Shown here one piece after another: positions 1 to 9,806 of a stretch of 64,000 nt of DNA. The position numbers and the translations under genes are program-made. This DNA is from Natranaeroarchaeum sulfidigenes (lineage in GTDB: Archaea > Halobacteriota > Halobacteria > Halobacteriales > Natronoarchaeaceae). The notes beneath the pieces were generated by a model, which saw only the letters and a list, made by a program, of their open reading frames with translations, was not told the origin of the DNA and searched no databases. The stretch is from the NCBI RefSeq assembly GCF_017094485.1, contig NZ_CP064786.1, positions 1,860,001-1,924,000 on the forward strand, written 5' to 3'. How positions within the stretch are numbered: position 1 is the stretch's first letter; every line of letters starts with the position of its first letter.

Positions 1-396
1 CGCCCACGGCCGGAGCGACGTCTCAAGTGCCCCCTCCGAGTACAGGTCCAGCTGAAGCTCGGTCGGCAGTACCGTCTCGGTTTCACGATCCCAGACGGTA
101 ACCATCAGGTGCATAGCATCCGATTCCTGAACATCAACGCGATCCATACCGCTCGAGGTGACGTTGTAGAAGCGATGCGGGAACGTGTAATGAAGCGCAA
201 AACCGTAGTCACCACTATGGGCAATGCCGTACGTCGCCATCTCTTCGACACCCGCGGGTATATACACGGCATCCGGGCGGTCCTCGACGACGGGAACACT
301 CTGCCAGACGGACTCGGTCTCGAAGGTGTCCAGACAGCCAGCGAGAACGGCACCACTGATCGCGGCTCCCGATTGCAGTAGCGTCCGTCGATTCAT
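1..396 (-). CDS. Exported lipoprotein, probable DUF7350 type (3' part beyond window)
   Basis: The reading frame starts at ATG 396 and runs off the left edge, so only the first 132 residues are seen. The N-terminus has an Arg pair (NRRTLLQ), a hydrophobic stretch and an LAGC lipobox with Cys21, so it is probably Tat-exported and lipid-anchored outside the membrane. The mature part (..VYIPAGVEEMATYGIAHSGDY..PHRFYNV..) resembles, from memory, haloarchaeal DUF7350 proteins linked to iron-transport lipoproteins. That link is weak and the function is open. It is the last of a run of minus-strand cell-surface genes. Confidence 0.7.
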   Translation of the reverse strand, partial: MNRRTLLQSGAAISGAVLAGCLDTFETESVWQSVPVVEDRPDAVYIPAGVEEMATYGIAHSGDYGFALHYTFPHRFYNVTSSGMDRVDVQESDAMHLMVTVWDRETETVLPTELQLDLYSEGALETSLRPWA

Positions 397-460
397 ACCT
401 CAGCGGAGGGGACAGGAACTATTACGACTTCTGGTCCGTATGACGAACGGCGACAGAGTT

Positions 461-1393
461 TCAGTTCCAGTATCGCCGCCCGATGACGATTACGAGAACG
501 CCGCCGATGAGAAGCCCTGCGACGAGTTGTTCCGACGGTGGGATGTGCTCCGAGACCGACTCATTGGTGTCATATCGATACGGGTCGTCCGCAGTTGGGT
601 GCGCGACCGGCTCGAATTCCTGACGTTGAACCGTTACGTTTCCGTCGACTTCGCCACGGAACCAGACCTGATCTCGAACGCCCGCGTCTTCGTGGATTAG
701 CTCAGTAGTATATCGGATCTCCCCCTCAATCGTGCCATCCGGATCGTCATCTAATTCAATATAACTCGTAGCGGATTCTTCATTCCTCGGAACGAGTGCA
801 AGGTCACTTTCGCCGTGAGTTTCAGTCGTATGGACGAATACATGTCCAGGATTGGCATGTGGAGAAGGGTTCTCGAACGTTACAGCCGCTTTTGCAATAC
901 GATCACCTTCTTCATCTATTTCCTCATTCAGATGGACATCGGTGATCTGCTGAGCCGGGATGTCAGGCTCTGACAGATCGAAGTCCTTCTCAATATTGGC
1001 TTCGAGATCAGGGCCAGTTGTGGATACCCTGACCGAATGTGTTTCATTGGTAACATCGTACTTCTGGCTAAAATCCCAAGTAGTGCTCCAGTTCTCTCCC
1101 GGTTCTAGTTCGGGGGACGGGCTCAGAATGTCCTTTTCATCGGCGAAAATAGAGACTAGTACGATCCGAAAGTCATCACCTGTATTATACAAACGGATTG
1201 TACCACACTCTTGATCCTTGTCAATTAAAATAAAATATTCAATTTCATCTTCAGTAGTCTCCAATTGTTCAGTATTACTTGCGTCATCGTATACTCGATC
1301 ACAATCATCTGCTGAAGCGATTCCACTAACACCAGCCAGGATAATAAATAGCACTAGCATTACGAGCAGCATATTCCAATTAAATCGGAGCAT
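461..1393 (-). CDS. Surface protein with N- and C-terminal membrane segments
   Basis: This is a 310-residue protein of no recognised family. ATG 1393 was chosen because it follows the upstream stop by one base and has GGAGG about ten bases before it. A longer in-frame start would overlap the upstream gene. Residues 7-27 are a signal or anchor helix, the middle is an acidic beta-rich ectodomain, and residues 288-306 are a C-terminal helix followed by RRYWN, so the ectodomain faces outside. It is translationally coupled to the PKD protein upstream, which lacks a C-terminal anchor. A natural inference is that it tethers or accompanies that protein. Base composition is AT-richer than most of the window. 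Confidence 0.7.
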   Translation of the reverse strand: MLRFNWNMLLVMLVLFIILAGVSGIASADDCDRVYDDASNTEQLETTEDEIEYFILIDKDQECGTIRLYNTGDDFRIVLVSIFADEKDILSPSPELEPGENWSTTWDFSQKYDVTNETHSVRVSTTGPDLEANIEKDFDLSEPDIPAQQITDVHLNEEIDEEGDRIAKAAVTFENPSPHANPGHVFVHTTETHGESDLALVPRNEESATSYIELDDDPDGTIEGEIRYTTELIHEDAGVRDQVWFRGEVDGNVTVQRQEFEPVAHPTADDPYRYDTNESVSEHIPPSEQLVAGLLIGGVLVIVIGRRYWN

Positions 1394-1394
1394 A

Positions 1395-4376
1395 TCAACA
1401 AACCTCCTCGTATTCAGAGCTACAACCAGGGTCAAGCTCACTTTCTGGGTCAGTAGCGGCCTCAATCAATTCTGACTCTGATCGTAGTCCGGAGACGGAA
1501 GCCTCGACCGAGAACTCGTCAATCTTCGAATACCGCATAGTGCGAGCATTGCTCACTGGCAGCTTCTCAGCTATATTACCTGACACCGTAGCGTTAGTCG
1601 ACTGCACACGCGCTGGATCATCGTAAGACTCCACGGTTTTTGTTTCATAGACGAACTTCGAGAGTTCCCACGTGCTTTCCTCGGTAGTCGACCCCACTCG
1701 AATATCGTGGTTCGAGTTTGCCCTGCGATACGCGGATCCAACCTCGTCAGTGCTACCAATCGATTCCCAGCTGGTAGTCGTTTCTTCGATTTCTTGTTCC
1801 GCTATGTACTGATCAACCGTCTCTTGAGCCGTGACCGCGAATTTGTACTCCGTTACCGTGGTGGGCGAGGACACCTGTGGTGGATATTTTGTCACCTGAC
1901 GTGTTTCGCCAGTATAACGGCCTGACGAGTCGCCCATAGACTCCACCCACTCGGTTTCTCGAACCGTCCTGGATGTCGTGTCCGTCCCGCCGTCACTCCA
2001 GCTGTTGCGTGTCGAAACAAACCCATCGCGGTCCGATTGCCGATCAAATGTCCGTGTCTCGGTTGAGTAGGTTGTGTCCACCTGTCGTTTTTCTAGTTCA
2101 ACAGCTTCAGTTTCTGTCGAAGAATCCACCACCTGATATCCGGACCGCTCCAGGGAAACTCGTTCGTTAGGTGAGGTCGCGGTTCGTTCTCTCTCGAATC
2201 CATTAACAGTGTATTCGACATCCGTCACATCGACGTTTCTGGGGGTAGGCATGATTCCATCAATCTCTGGAAGTGAGTGTCTCAGGGAGCGGCCATCCGA
2301 GCTTGCGGTATTTGAGACTCTCAACCCTGGATGCTCACCGTCCGCAAACGAGTCAATCTCGACCGCTACCTGGCCGGTGTAATATTTTACGGCGTCCTGT
2401 CGTGCGACATCATTAGTGTCATTTGCAGAAGGTTCAGGATCAACGACACGCCAGAATTGAACGGATCCCTGACCGTTCTCGATTTTTAGATCCGTATTCA
2501 GGTCGTATTCCGGGGCAGCTATTTGATACTCCTCGGTTTGAACATCGAATACGACGTGGTCACCGGATGTGTACGGGCCCTCTGAGACTTCAGACACGTC
2601 TTCGATTTCCGGGGCGTAGAAATCATACAGATCGAGTTCGTATGATGTCGAGTAGCCATCCTGATCAGTAGCAACTAACTTCGGTGCATCGTTGAATTCT
2701 ATACCAATCTCATCAGTATCATGGTACAATCGATCGCGGTCACCTACTCGAAAATTGAGCTCTGAACCATCAGGGTCGAACGAACCACTCGGATCGACAC
2801 GAAGTTTATATCCTCGGTCATGAGAATCCTGCCCTGGGTCGATAATATTTACGTGGACCTCTGGTGGGCTGTGTTCAACCCGGAAGCTGTCAGTCTGCTC
2901 AGTGATAAACGGTGCATCGATTGTGATGAGGGAATTTCCAGGTTCCTCACCAGCCCAGAGAGTGTCGACAACAAGCTGATCATTCACAGCAAAATACTCC
3001 GACGACATAGTTTCTAATAACATTACATCGGCATTGTGATCAAGAGATAGTTGTTTTCTCACGTCATCCGGATCCGCCCCATTCAAATCAATCACCAGCT
3101 CGTGCTCGGCTGTATATCGGTCCTCGTCGATCCGCTCGTGATACGAATCAACCGGCGTATTTACGAACTCTGCACTGACCAACTCCGGTTGTCCCTGCTG
3201 CGTGGAATCGGTCCCCACCTGCTCACGATCATCCATGGCTACTGCACGAATGGGCGTTTCAGAACCATCATCAGGGAGCGTTGCCGAAAACGTCTCCTCG
3301 TGCTGTGTCCGGTCGACCCCCTGATCGAGTGTCGTCAAGGCTATCTCATCGTCCCCGATATACACTGACACAGTATCCAGCGATCCAAATTCGTCTGCTG
3401 CTACTGCAGTTCCGCTGATGTGGGTTCCGTTGCGCTCGACGTCGAGTTCAATTTCGGGGGCAGGATCAGCGACCACTTCCTCCCCATCAGGGAAAGTTGC
3501 ACGGTGGGACTCCCCATCGTGCTCGACCGTGGCGTAGAACTCGTGTATGCCCGGCTCCCACTCCACAGTGGTTTCAGTGCCGGTACCAATCACCTCGTCG
3601 CCAGCATACCAACGGACCGAATCGACTTCCTCAGGATCGGCTCCAGCAAGCTGATACTCCCCTTCGAGCGGACGCTCACCTGTGACCAACTGATCGCCGT
3701 CAACGGAAACCGCCGAGCCGGACTGGGAATCGTTTCGGGCACGAACCGCGAGTTCATCCTCAGTCACCTGACCAGTGTCGTCAGTAACCACGAGTTCGAG
3801 TTCGTAATCTCCTGATGAGCGAAACGTCTCGGTCATCTTGAGATCGTCGTCCGCGTCTCCGTCAGGGGTGATGACGTCCCCATCGAGACGCCACTCGACG
3901 GAATCAACCGAGGTCTGGGGAGCCTCGACAGTTCCAGTATATGATGCCTGTTCGCCGACTGTAGGTGTCCTATCCCCGGAGATGGTGACATTAAAGGTCG
4001 ATTCGCTTCCAACCGTGACGTACATCGTGTCCGTATCGGTGTTCCCGTGCTCGTCAGTAACGATTACTTCGACAGCGTATTCTCCCGTCTGTTCGGGAAC
4101 GAACTCTGTCCGGTCACAGTCCGAACATGTGGGTGCCGAGGTCGCTCCGTCGGGTGTTTCGATCACCCACCTGTACTCCTCGATATCTCCTGCAGGGGCC
4201 CAGGAACCGGTCCCATCAAGAAGGACAGTCTGCCCGACTTCGGCTTCTTGATCGAGTCCTGCCTCCGCGAATGGATCGACATCGTCGCCCGAATTACCGG
4301 CAGCAATATGGACGATTCCGCCGCACACAATCACGAGCATACAGAGGACGACGACTCCGAGACGCGTATATTTCAT
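1395..4376 (-). CDS. Large secreted protein with PKD/Ig-like domains
   Basis: This 993-residue protein has an N-terminal signal-type hydrophobic stretch (residues 5-26). A PKD-type domain spans about 35-123 (AGLDQEAEVGQTVLLDGTGS, then the EYAVEVIVTDEHG strand). Two or three more Ig-like domains follow to about 400. The rest is a long Thr/Ser/Glu-rich region with YEV-W type repeats. It ends in a Cys-containing tail (..CSSEYEEVC) with no C-terminal membrane helix and no obvious PGF-CTERM signal. PKD domains are extracellular adhesion or structural modules, so a cell-surface role is inferred. It forms a two-gene operon with the membrane protein just downstream. The pair is AT-richer than flanking genes, which suggests transfer. 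Confidence 0.75.
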   Translation of the reverse strand: MKYTRLGVVVLCMLVIVCGGIVHIAAGNSGDDVDPFAEAGLDQEAEVGQTVLLDGTGSWAPAGDIEEYRWVIETPDGATSAPTCSDCDRTEFVPEQTGEYAVEVIVTDEHGNTDTDTMYVTVGSESTFNVTISGDRTPTVGEQASYTGTVEAPQTSVDSVEWRLDGDVITPDGDADDDLKMTETFRSSGDYELELVVTDDTGQVTEDELAVRARNDSQSGSAVSVDGDQLVTGERPLEGEYQLAGADPEEVDSVRWYAGDEVIGTGTETTVEWEPGIHEFYATVEHDGESHRATFPDGEEVVADPAPEIELDVERNGTHISGTAVAADEFGSLDTVSVYIGDDEIALTTLDQGVDRTQHEETFSATLPDDGSETPIRAVAMDDREQVGTDSTQQGQPELVSAEFVNTPVDSYHERIDEDRYTAEHELVIDLNGADPDDVRKQLSLDHNADVMLLETMSSEYFAVNDQLVVDTLWAGEEPGNSLITIDAPFITEQTDSFRVEHSPPEVHVNIIDPGQDSHDRGYKLRVDPSGSFDPDGSELNFRVGDRDRLYHDTDEIGIEFNDAPKLVATDQDGYSTSYELDLYDFYAPEIEDVSEVSEGPYTSGDHVVFDVQTEEYQIAAPEYDLNTDLKIENGQGSVQFWRVVDPEPSANDTNDVARQDAVKYYTGQVAVEIDSFADGEHPGLRVSNTASSDGRSLRHSLPEIDGIMPTPRNVDVTDVEYTVNGFERERTATSPNERVSLERSGYQVVDSSTETEAVELEKRQVDTTYSTETRTFDRQSDRDGFVSTRNSWSDGGTDTTSRTVRETEWVESMGDSSGRYTGETRQVTKYPPQVSSPTTVTEYKFAVTAQETVDQYIAEQEIEETTTSWESIGSTDEVGSAYRRANSNHDIRVGSTTEESTWELSKFVYETKTVESYDDPARVQSTNATVSGNIAEKLPVSNARTMRYSKIDEFSVEASVSGLRSESELIEAATDPESELDPGCSSEYEEVC

Positions 4377-4473
4377 TTATTCTTGCAGGATTTAATACCT
4401 GCATAGAATAAAAAGGTATGGAATACGCTGAGCAATGGTGAGTACAGAGGAAAAACGATGTCCAGATAGCTAG

Positions 4474-5049
4474 TCAGTTCTCGCCGGGGAGATCCTGAAA
4501 CGCGCCAACGAAATCGTTGTGATCGGAAAGATCGGCAACTGTTTCGTCAACACTCCCCCGGAGTTCATCGACCTGTTCACAGAGTTCGGCATATTCCTCG
4601 CTTGCTTCGAGTTCACGGTCCGATTTTTCAGTTTCGAGCAGGGACTTTTTCGAGACAAGCGAGTAGTACCGCTGGATATCTGCCTCGTAACTCGAACGAG
4701 TCTGGACGCGGTCGACAACATCGATCAATTCGTCCTTGGAGACCGGTTTGACGAGATAGTCATCGAAGCCCATTTCGATAATATCGAAGTCGGGATCGAC
4801 AGCCGTTACCATGACGACGCGACAATCGGATCCCCGGTCCCGTATCTCGGCGAGGACCTCGTCACCGGATAGACCCGGCATCCGGCGATCGAGAAGAACG
4901 ATCTTTACCGAGTCTTGCATCTTTTCCAGAGCGCTCTCGCCGTCATACGCCGTTTCGACGTTCCAGTCGGGTTTCAGCCAGGCTGCAAAGAGATCGGCGA
5001 GTCGTGATTCGTCGTCTACGACGAGGATGTCAACAGGTTGGTCGGGCAT
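4474..5049 (-). CDS. Response regulator with HalX domain
   Basis: This 191-residue protein has an N-terminal receiver domain. The acidic pair is Asp12/Asp13, the phospho-acceptor is Asp54 in VLLDRRMPGLSG, and the conserved Lys101 is in DYLVKPVSKDE. The C-terminal part (about 115-185), with YYSLVSKKSLLETEKS, is the haloarchaeal HalX helical domain. No DNA-binding domain is visible. HalX regulators act downstream of histidine kinases, but no kinase lies next to it, so it is an orphan here. ATG 5049 is preferred over an in-frame TTG two codons upstream. It is transcribed alone, between the surface-protein operon and a membrane-protein gene. Confidence 0.88.
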   Translation of the reverse strand: MPDQPVDILVVDDESRLADLFAAWLKPDWNVETAYDGESALEKMQDSVKIVLLDRRMPGLSGDEVLAEIRDRGSDCRVVMVTAVDPDFDIIEMGFDDYLVKPVSKDELIDVVDRVQTRSSYEADIQRYYSLVSKKSLLETEKSDRELEASEEYAELCEQVDELRGSVDETVADLSDHNDFVGAFQDLPGEN

Positions 5050-5161
5050 AGTCAATTTTGGTTAGGGGTACGTTCGGTGTTCGTGCACAGTATGGGAATG
5101 GCGGTAATGGGTGATAAATGCCGTGGCTGTATGTAGGTTATGATTTATATAAATGAATATA

Positions 5162-5857
5162 TTATTCATCCGTTTCGACGTCACTCTCAACATCGAGGAA
5201 CGTCCCCACACCATCGTTCTCGATGGTTTCATATGCAGTGATCTCGAGCACTGCGAGAGATCCCACCAGAAGCACCATACCGAAGATCGGGAGCACAGCC
5301 ATGATGATCAGCACGAGGCCACTGAAGAGATACTGGATCGCGCTGTACCCGGGGGCGTGTTTTGCGACTGCAGCGCCCTCCAGTATAGCGTCGATAATAG
5401 TTAGATCATCGGTGGTACGTGACAGAACGTACCCGGTTCGGAACATGAGCAGAACGATTGCCAAGAATGTGTAGAAACCGAACGCAGTACCGACCCAGAA
5501 AACGAACGAGTCGCTGGCGATCGCCAGTGTAAAATACACGACTGTAACTGTGAGGCTGAGTATAATGAGCCCCGAAAACAAAAGCCCTCGGCGGAAGTTG
5601 GCCCGTATTTCGCTGAGGAACATCCGGGTAAGTTTTCGGTCGGATATCGAATCCATCTCCGTGCGGTGGTGGACCGAGCGAGAGATGGTGATCACCGCCG
5701 CAAGGCAGACGGGACCAATCGTTAGAACCGGAAACATGAACAGCGCGCCAAGTAAGCTGACAACTGAGACGATAATGATCTGATCGTAGACCAACCGCCC
5801 CCACGGCTTGATCGAGCCAAAGAAGTCGAGAGCAGTCACCGGGTCCTGGGAAGCCAT
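5162..5857 (-). CDS. DUF624/YesL-like membrane protein
   Basis: This 231-residue protein has about five hydrophobic segments (roughly 25-60, 92-112, 120-140, 175-205). It opens with DFFGSIKPWGRLVYDQI. The layout of a short cytoplasmic N-terminus, two closely spaced helices and a basic loop (SEIRANFRRG) matches the DUF624/YesL family of small membrane proteins, whose function is not established. The tail is acidic and cytoplasmic-looking. The next gene downstream on this strand starts about 110 bases away, so the gene is probably monocistronic. Family assignment is from pattern only. Confidence 0.65.
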   Translation of the reverse strand: MASQDPVTALDFFGSIKPWGRLVYDQIIIVSVVSLLGALFMFPVLTIGPVCLAAVITISRSVHHRTEMDSISDRKLTRMFLSEIRANFRRGLLFSGLIILSLTVTVVYFTLAIASDSFVFWVGTAFGFYTFLAIVLLMFRTGYVLSRTTDDLTIIDAILEGAAVAKHAPGYSAIQYLFSGLVLIIMAVLPIFGMVLLVGSLAVLEITAYETIENDGVGTFLDVESDVETDE

Positions 5858-5905
5858 CGAAAACCAGTTTTCACCGATCGTTCAAAGAGCCACCGAAACA
5901 GCGAT

Positions 5906-7876
5906 CTATTTTCCTTCGAACTCGGGGTCGCGGTCGCTCATGAATGCAGTGACGCCTTCCATCAGATCGTCAGTTGCCATCAGGTGACCGAAGGCCTGTG
6001 CTTCGATTTCGAGACCCGCCTCGGCGTCTTCCCAGCCCTTCTTCATTGCGCGTTTGGTGTAGCGCTGAGCGATCGGCGGCCCGGCAGCGAGATCCGCCGC
6101 GAGGTCGTAGGCCGCGTCTCGGAGCTCATCGTTTCCGACGACCTCGTTGACGAAGCCGTAGTCGGCCATCGTCTCCGGGTCGTAGCGCTCGGCCGTGAAA
6201 ATGATCTCTTTGGCCCGCCCCTCGCCGACGATCTGCTGGAGTCGCTGGGTTCCGCCCCACCCCGGAAGCAGTCCGAGGTTGTGCTCTGGCTGTCCCAGTT
6301 GTGACCGTTCGCTCGCGACGCGAAGATCTGCACACGTTGCGAGTTCCATCCCCCCGCCGAGACAGTAGCCGTCGATTCCGGCGACGACAGGGAGATCGCT
6401 GTCCTCCAGTTTCCCGAAGGTCTGCTGTCCCTTCCGGGAGAGCTCGACCGCTTCGATCGGATCCGCACCGCTTCCGGCCATACTCTGGACGTCTGCCCCG
6501 GCAGAGAACGCCTTCTCACCCGCTCCGACAAGAAGGATTGAACGCACCGCTTCGTCGGCTTCGAGCAGCTCGATTGCCTCGCCGAGTTCGTCGAGCAACT
6601 CCCCGCTGATGGTGTTCATCCGGTGGGGCCGATCGAGCGTGATCGTCCCGACGCGATCGTCGGATGTCTCGATACTGATCGTGTCAAACTCGTACGAGTC
6701 GTCGTCTTCGTTGCCGCCGTGGAACCCGCCCTGATCGGCGGCCTCGGCGAAGTAGTCCGCGGGTTTGTACCTGGCAGCACCCGTCTCTTCGTACGCGTCT
6801 TCGAGTGTCTCAAGCAAGTGGTCGAGACCGACATCGTCAGCGAGCTTTGCCGGGCCATTCGGGAAGCCAGCGCCGAGCATGACCGCCTCATCGATGGCAT
6901 CGGCCTCGGCGACATCGCCACCGATCAGATTCGCGACTTCGTTCGCCATTACTGCAGTCAGTCGATCGCTGACCGACTCACTGACCTGATCGGACGGGAC
7001 GTCGGCACCGCCGTTCTCGTAGTCGTAGAATCCCTTCCCGGTCTTCTTGCCGAGCTCTTCGTTCTCGACCTTTTCGGCGAGGAGCGGACAGGGCTCGTAG
7101 GCGTCACCGAGCACGTCGTGCATGTATTCGAGGACGTGATAGCTCACGTCGTTGCCGACCTGATCGCCCAGCTCGAAACTCCCCATCGGTAGCCCCATAC
7201 CGTACTTGGTCGTGCTGTCGACTTCTTCGATCGTCGCCTCGCCCTCATGGACGAGCCAGCAGGCCTCGTTCATCAGCGGGACGAGAATACGATTGACGAT
7301 GAACCCGGGGCTGTCCCTGTGGACCCGCACGGGCGTCTTGCCGAACTCCTCGGCTAGCTCCTCAATTACATCGAGTGTCGCCTCGTCAGTGTGTTCGCCG
7401 GAGATCACTTCGACCAGCTGCATCCGGACCGGTGGGTTGAAAAAGTGCATCCCGCAGAACTGCTCCGGGTGGTCGGTGAACTCGGAGAGGTCGGTAATCG
7501 ACAGCGAGGACGTATTGGTCGCGAAAATCGCCTGATCTGGGGCGTGCTCGGATACTTCCGCGTAGACGTCCTCTTTGATTTCCATCTTTTCGGGCACTGC
7601 TTCGATGATAACGTCCGTGTCGCTTACCGATTCCTCTATGTCGACGAGCGGAGTGACACGGTCAAGCGCGGCGTCGGCGTCCTCCTGACTGATCTGATCT
7701 TTTTCCGCGAGTTTGTTCAAACTCCACTCGATATCGTCGTAGCCGCTCTGGACGAACTCCTGGTTGATATCGCGCATTCGAACGTCGTAGCCAGCCAGCG
7801 CCGCAACCTCGGCAATTCCATGACCCATGTTACCCGCACCCAGAACTGTGATACTGTTGATATCGTCAGTCTCCAT
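5906..7876 (-). CDS. Fused 3-hydroxyacyl-CoA dehydrogenase / enoyl-CoA hydratase
   Basis: This 656-residue bifunctional beta-oxidation enzyme has the dehydrogenase first. The NAD-binding GAGNMGHGIA motif is at 14-23, the catalytic His is in CGMHFFNPP, and the dehydrogenase C-terminal domain is at about 185-380. The crotonase domain fills about 395-656, with AFSAGADVQ and GGGMELATCADLR forming the oxyanion-hole region and a catalytic Glu near QPEHNLGLLPG. This dehydrogenase-hydratase order is the reverse of bacterial FadB and matches archaeal fusions such as the crenarchaeal crotonyl-CoA hydratase/3-hydroxybutyryl-CoA dehydrogenase. It is divergent from an acyl-CoA dehydrogenase gene across a 115-bp AT-rich intergenic region, so the two are likely co-regulated steps of one pathway. 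Confidence 0.93.
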   Translation of the reverse strand: METDDINSITVLGAGNMGHGIAEVAALAGYDVRMRDINQEFVQSGYDDIEWSLNKLAEKDQISQEDADAALDRVTPLVDIEESVSDTDVIIEAVPEKMEIKEDVYAEVSEHAPDQAIFATNTSSLSITDLSEFTDHPEQFCGMHFFNPPVRMQLVEVISGEHTDEATLDVIEELAEEFGKTPVRVHRDSPGFIVNRILVPLMNEACWLVHEGEATIEEVDSTTKYGMGLPMGSFELGDQVGNDVSYHVLEYMHDVLGDAYEPCPLLAEKVENEELGKKTGKGFYDYENGGADVPSDQVSESVSDRLTAVMANEVANLIGGDVAEADAIDEAVMLGAGFPNGPAKLADDVGLDHLLETLEDAYEETGAARYKPADYFAEAADQGGFHGGNEDDDSYEFDTISIETSDDRVGTITLDRPHRMNTISGELLDELGEAIELLEADEAVRSILLVGAGEKAFSAGADVQSMAGSGADPIEAVELSRKGQQTFGKLEDSDLPVVAGIDGYCLGGGMELATCADLRVASERSQLGQPEHNLGLLPGWGGTQRLQQIVGEGRAKEIIFTAERYDPETMADYGFVNEVVGNDELRDAAYDLAADLAAGPPIAQRYTKRAMKKGWEDAEAGLEIEAQAFGHLMATDDLMEGVTAFMSDRDPEFEGK

Positions 7877-7991
7877 GAACAGAACGTCTACATCCAGTGG
7901 GTTTAACGTTTCCCTATAGATATTGATAAACTAGATTTGAGTTCATCTCAGGTTACAAAGATACTTATTGATAACGATAGATGTATCAGCT

Positions 7992-9143
7992 ATGGACTTC
8001 GGACTCTCAGACGAACAGCGAGCGATCCGCGAGGAGGTGCGGAAGTTCGCCGAAAACGAGGTCGCACCGGTTGCAAAAGAACACGACGTCGAGGAGACGT
8101 TCCCACACGAGGTGATGGACGAAGCCGCGAAGATGGGACTGACCGGCGCACATATTCCGGTCGAGTACGGCGGGGCCGCCTACACGCCACTCGAAATGTC
8201 GATCATCACCGAAGAGTTGTTCGCCGTCGATCCGGGGATCGGACTCTGTATCACGAGCGCCGCGTTCGGGGCCGACTCAATCATGGAGTACGGGACAGAA
8301 GACCAGAAAGAACGCTATCTCGAACCGATCGCACAGGGTGAGGCGATCATGGGCGCCGCGATCAGCGAACCTGATACCGGCTCTGACGTTTCCAGTGTCT
8401 CGACGCGAGCGGAAAAGGACGGCGACGACTGGGTGATCAACGGCAACAAGATGTGGATCACCAACGGTACCGTCGGAGACTACTTCGTCGTGATGTGCAA
8501 GACTGACGACGTCGACGACCGCTACTCCGGGTTCTCACAGATTCTCGTCGAGTCCGACCGCGACGGCTTCGAGGCAGACAAGATCACCGGAAAACTGGGT
8601 ATTCGCTCGTCCGACACGGCCGAGTTGATCCTCGATGACGTGCGCGTACCCGAAGAGAACCTCATCGGAACTCGTGGAGCCGGCTTCCTGCAACTGATGC
8701 AGTTCTTCGACGAGACTCGAACCATGGTCGCAGCACAGGGCGTCGGTATCGCCAAGGGCGCCTGCGAGCGGGCCCTGGAGTACGCACAGGACCGCGAGCA
8801 GTTCGGCAAGTCCATCAGCGAGTTCCAGGCGATCCAGCACAAACTCGCCGATATGCACACGAAGACCGAAGCCGCACGCCAGCTCACGTACAAATCCGCC
8901 TGGAGTGTCACCAACGAGGACGACGACCTGACCGCGCTGGCGTCGATGGCAAAGGAGTACTCCTCACGGGTCGCGGTCGACGTCGCCGACGAAGCAGTTC
9001 AGATCCACGGCGGCGCAGGCTTTGTCAACGATTTCGACGTCGAACGACTCTACCGTGACGCCAAGATCACACAGATCTACGAGGGCACCTCGGAGATTCA
9101 GAAGAACATTATCGCGCGCGAGCTGCTCGGCAAAGGGTTCTGA
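7992..9143 (+). CDS. Acyl-CoA dehydrogenase
   Basis: This 383-residue FAD enzyme catalyses the first, alpha,beta-dehydrogenating step of fatty-acyl-CoA oxidation. It shows the family opening [20 protein letters not shown], the substrate/FAD loop [14 protein letters not shown], the WITNG motif, and the IYEGTSEIQ segment near the C-terminus. An in-frame start eight codons upstream exists, but ATG 7992 gives the standard N-terminus. An AT-rich stretch (GATACTTATTGATA) about 25-35 bases upstream could be the promoter, which would give a very short leader. It is divergent from the fused dehydrogenase/hydratase that would act on its product. Confidence 0.95.
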   Translation: MDFGLSDEQRAIREEVRKFAENEVAPVAKEHDVEETFPHEVMDEAAKMGLTGAHIPVEYGGAAYTPLEMSIITEELFAVDPGIGLCITSAAFGADSIMEYGTEDQKERYLEPIAQGEAIMGAAISEPDTGSDVSSVSTRAEKDGDDWVINGNKMWITNGTVGDYFVVMCKTDDVDDRYSGFSQILVESDRDGFEADKITGKLGIRSSDTAELILDDVRVPEENLIGTRGAGFLQLMQFFDETRTMVAAQGVGIAKGACERALEYAQDREQFGKSISEFQAIQHKLADMHTKTEAARQLTYKSAWSVTNEDDDLTALASMAKEYSSRVAVDVADEAVQIHGGAGFVNDFDVERLYRDAKITQIYEGTSEIQKNIIARELLGKGF

Positions 9144-9206
9144 AGCGGCCACCTCCCCGGTTTCCGGTCGCTTTGTCGTGAGGCCTATACTCGACGAACG
9201 ACCAGG

Positions 9207-9806
9207 ATGAGTATGGGGGACCCACTGGAGACACTGCGAGACGACCCAGTAATGGCTCGTCTGATCGACGAACACGGCCCGGTCGAGATAAGCCCTGCCG
9301 ATCACGAGTACCAGCGTCTCGCCGTCTCGATCATCAACCAGCAGCTCTCGACCGCCTCCGCAAACGCCGTGCAAGAGCGTGTCTTCGAACTGTTCGACGA
9401 ACCGATCACGCCGAATGCGATGCTCACCGTCGAGGAGAATGCGCTACGCGAGGCAGGAGTAAGTCGACAGAAAGTAGAGTACTTGCGCAACACTGCTGAG
9501 GCGTTCCGCCGTAAGGACTACACTCGATCCGGACTCAAGGAAGACTCCGATGAAACTGTCGTCGAGCGGCTCACCGAAATCCGAGGGGTCGGTAAGTGGA
9601 CCGCCCGGATGTACCTCATCTTCGTGCTCGGGCGGAAAGACGTCCTTCCGCTCGGAGACCTCGCGATCCGCAACGGGATCGATGCGCTGTACGGCGACGG
9701 GACGGGGAGTATGACTCGTGAAGAGATGCGTGCGGTTGCGGACCGCTGGCGACCCTACCGAAGCTATGGGACAGAATACGTATGGCGAGCCTACGAATCC
9801 GACTGA
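9207..9806 (+). CDS. DNA-3-methyladenine glycosylase, AlkA/HhH-GPD family
   Basis: This 199-residue base-excision repair glycosylase has the helix-hairpin-helix motif in RGVGKWTARMYLIF, followed by LPLGDLAIRNGI carrying the catalytic Asp. This is the HhH-GPD core without the N-terminal beta domain of E. coli AlkA. The enzyme removes alkylated purines from DNA. The start could also be the ATG two codons in (MGDPLETLR). Its stop codon directly abuts the stop codon of the convergent RimK-type gene, with no intergenic base. Confidence 0.9.
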   Translation: MSMGDPLETLRDDPVMARLIDEHGPVEISPADHEYQRLAVSIINQQLSTASANAVQERVFELFDEPITPNAMLTVEENALREAGVSRQKVEYLRNTAEAFRRKDYTRSGLKEDSDETVVERLTEIRGVGKWTARMYLIFVLGRKDVLPLGDLAIRNGIDALYGDGTGSMTREEMRAVADRWRPYRSYGTEYVWRAYESD

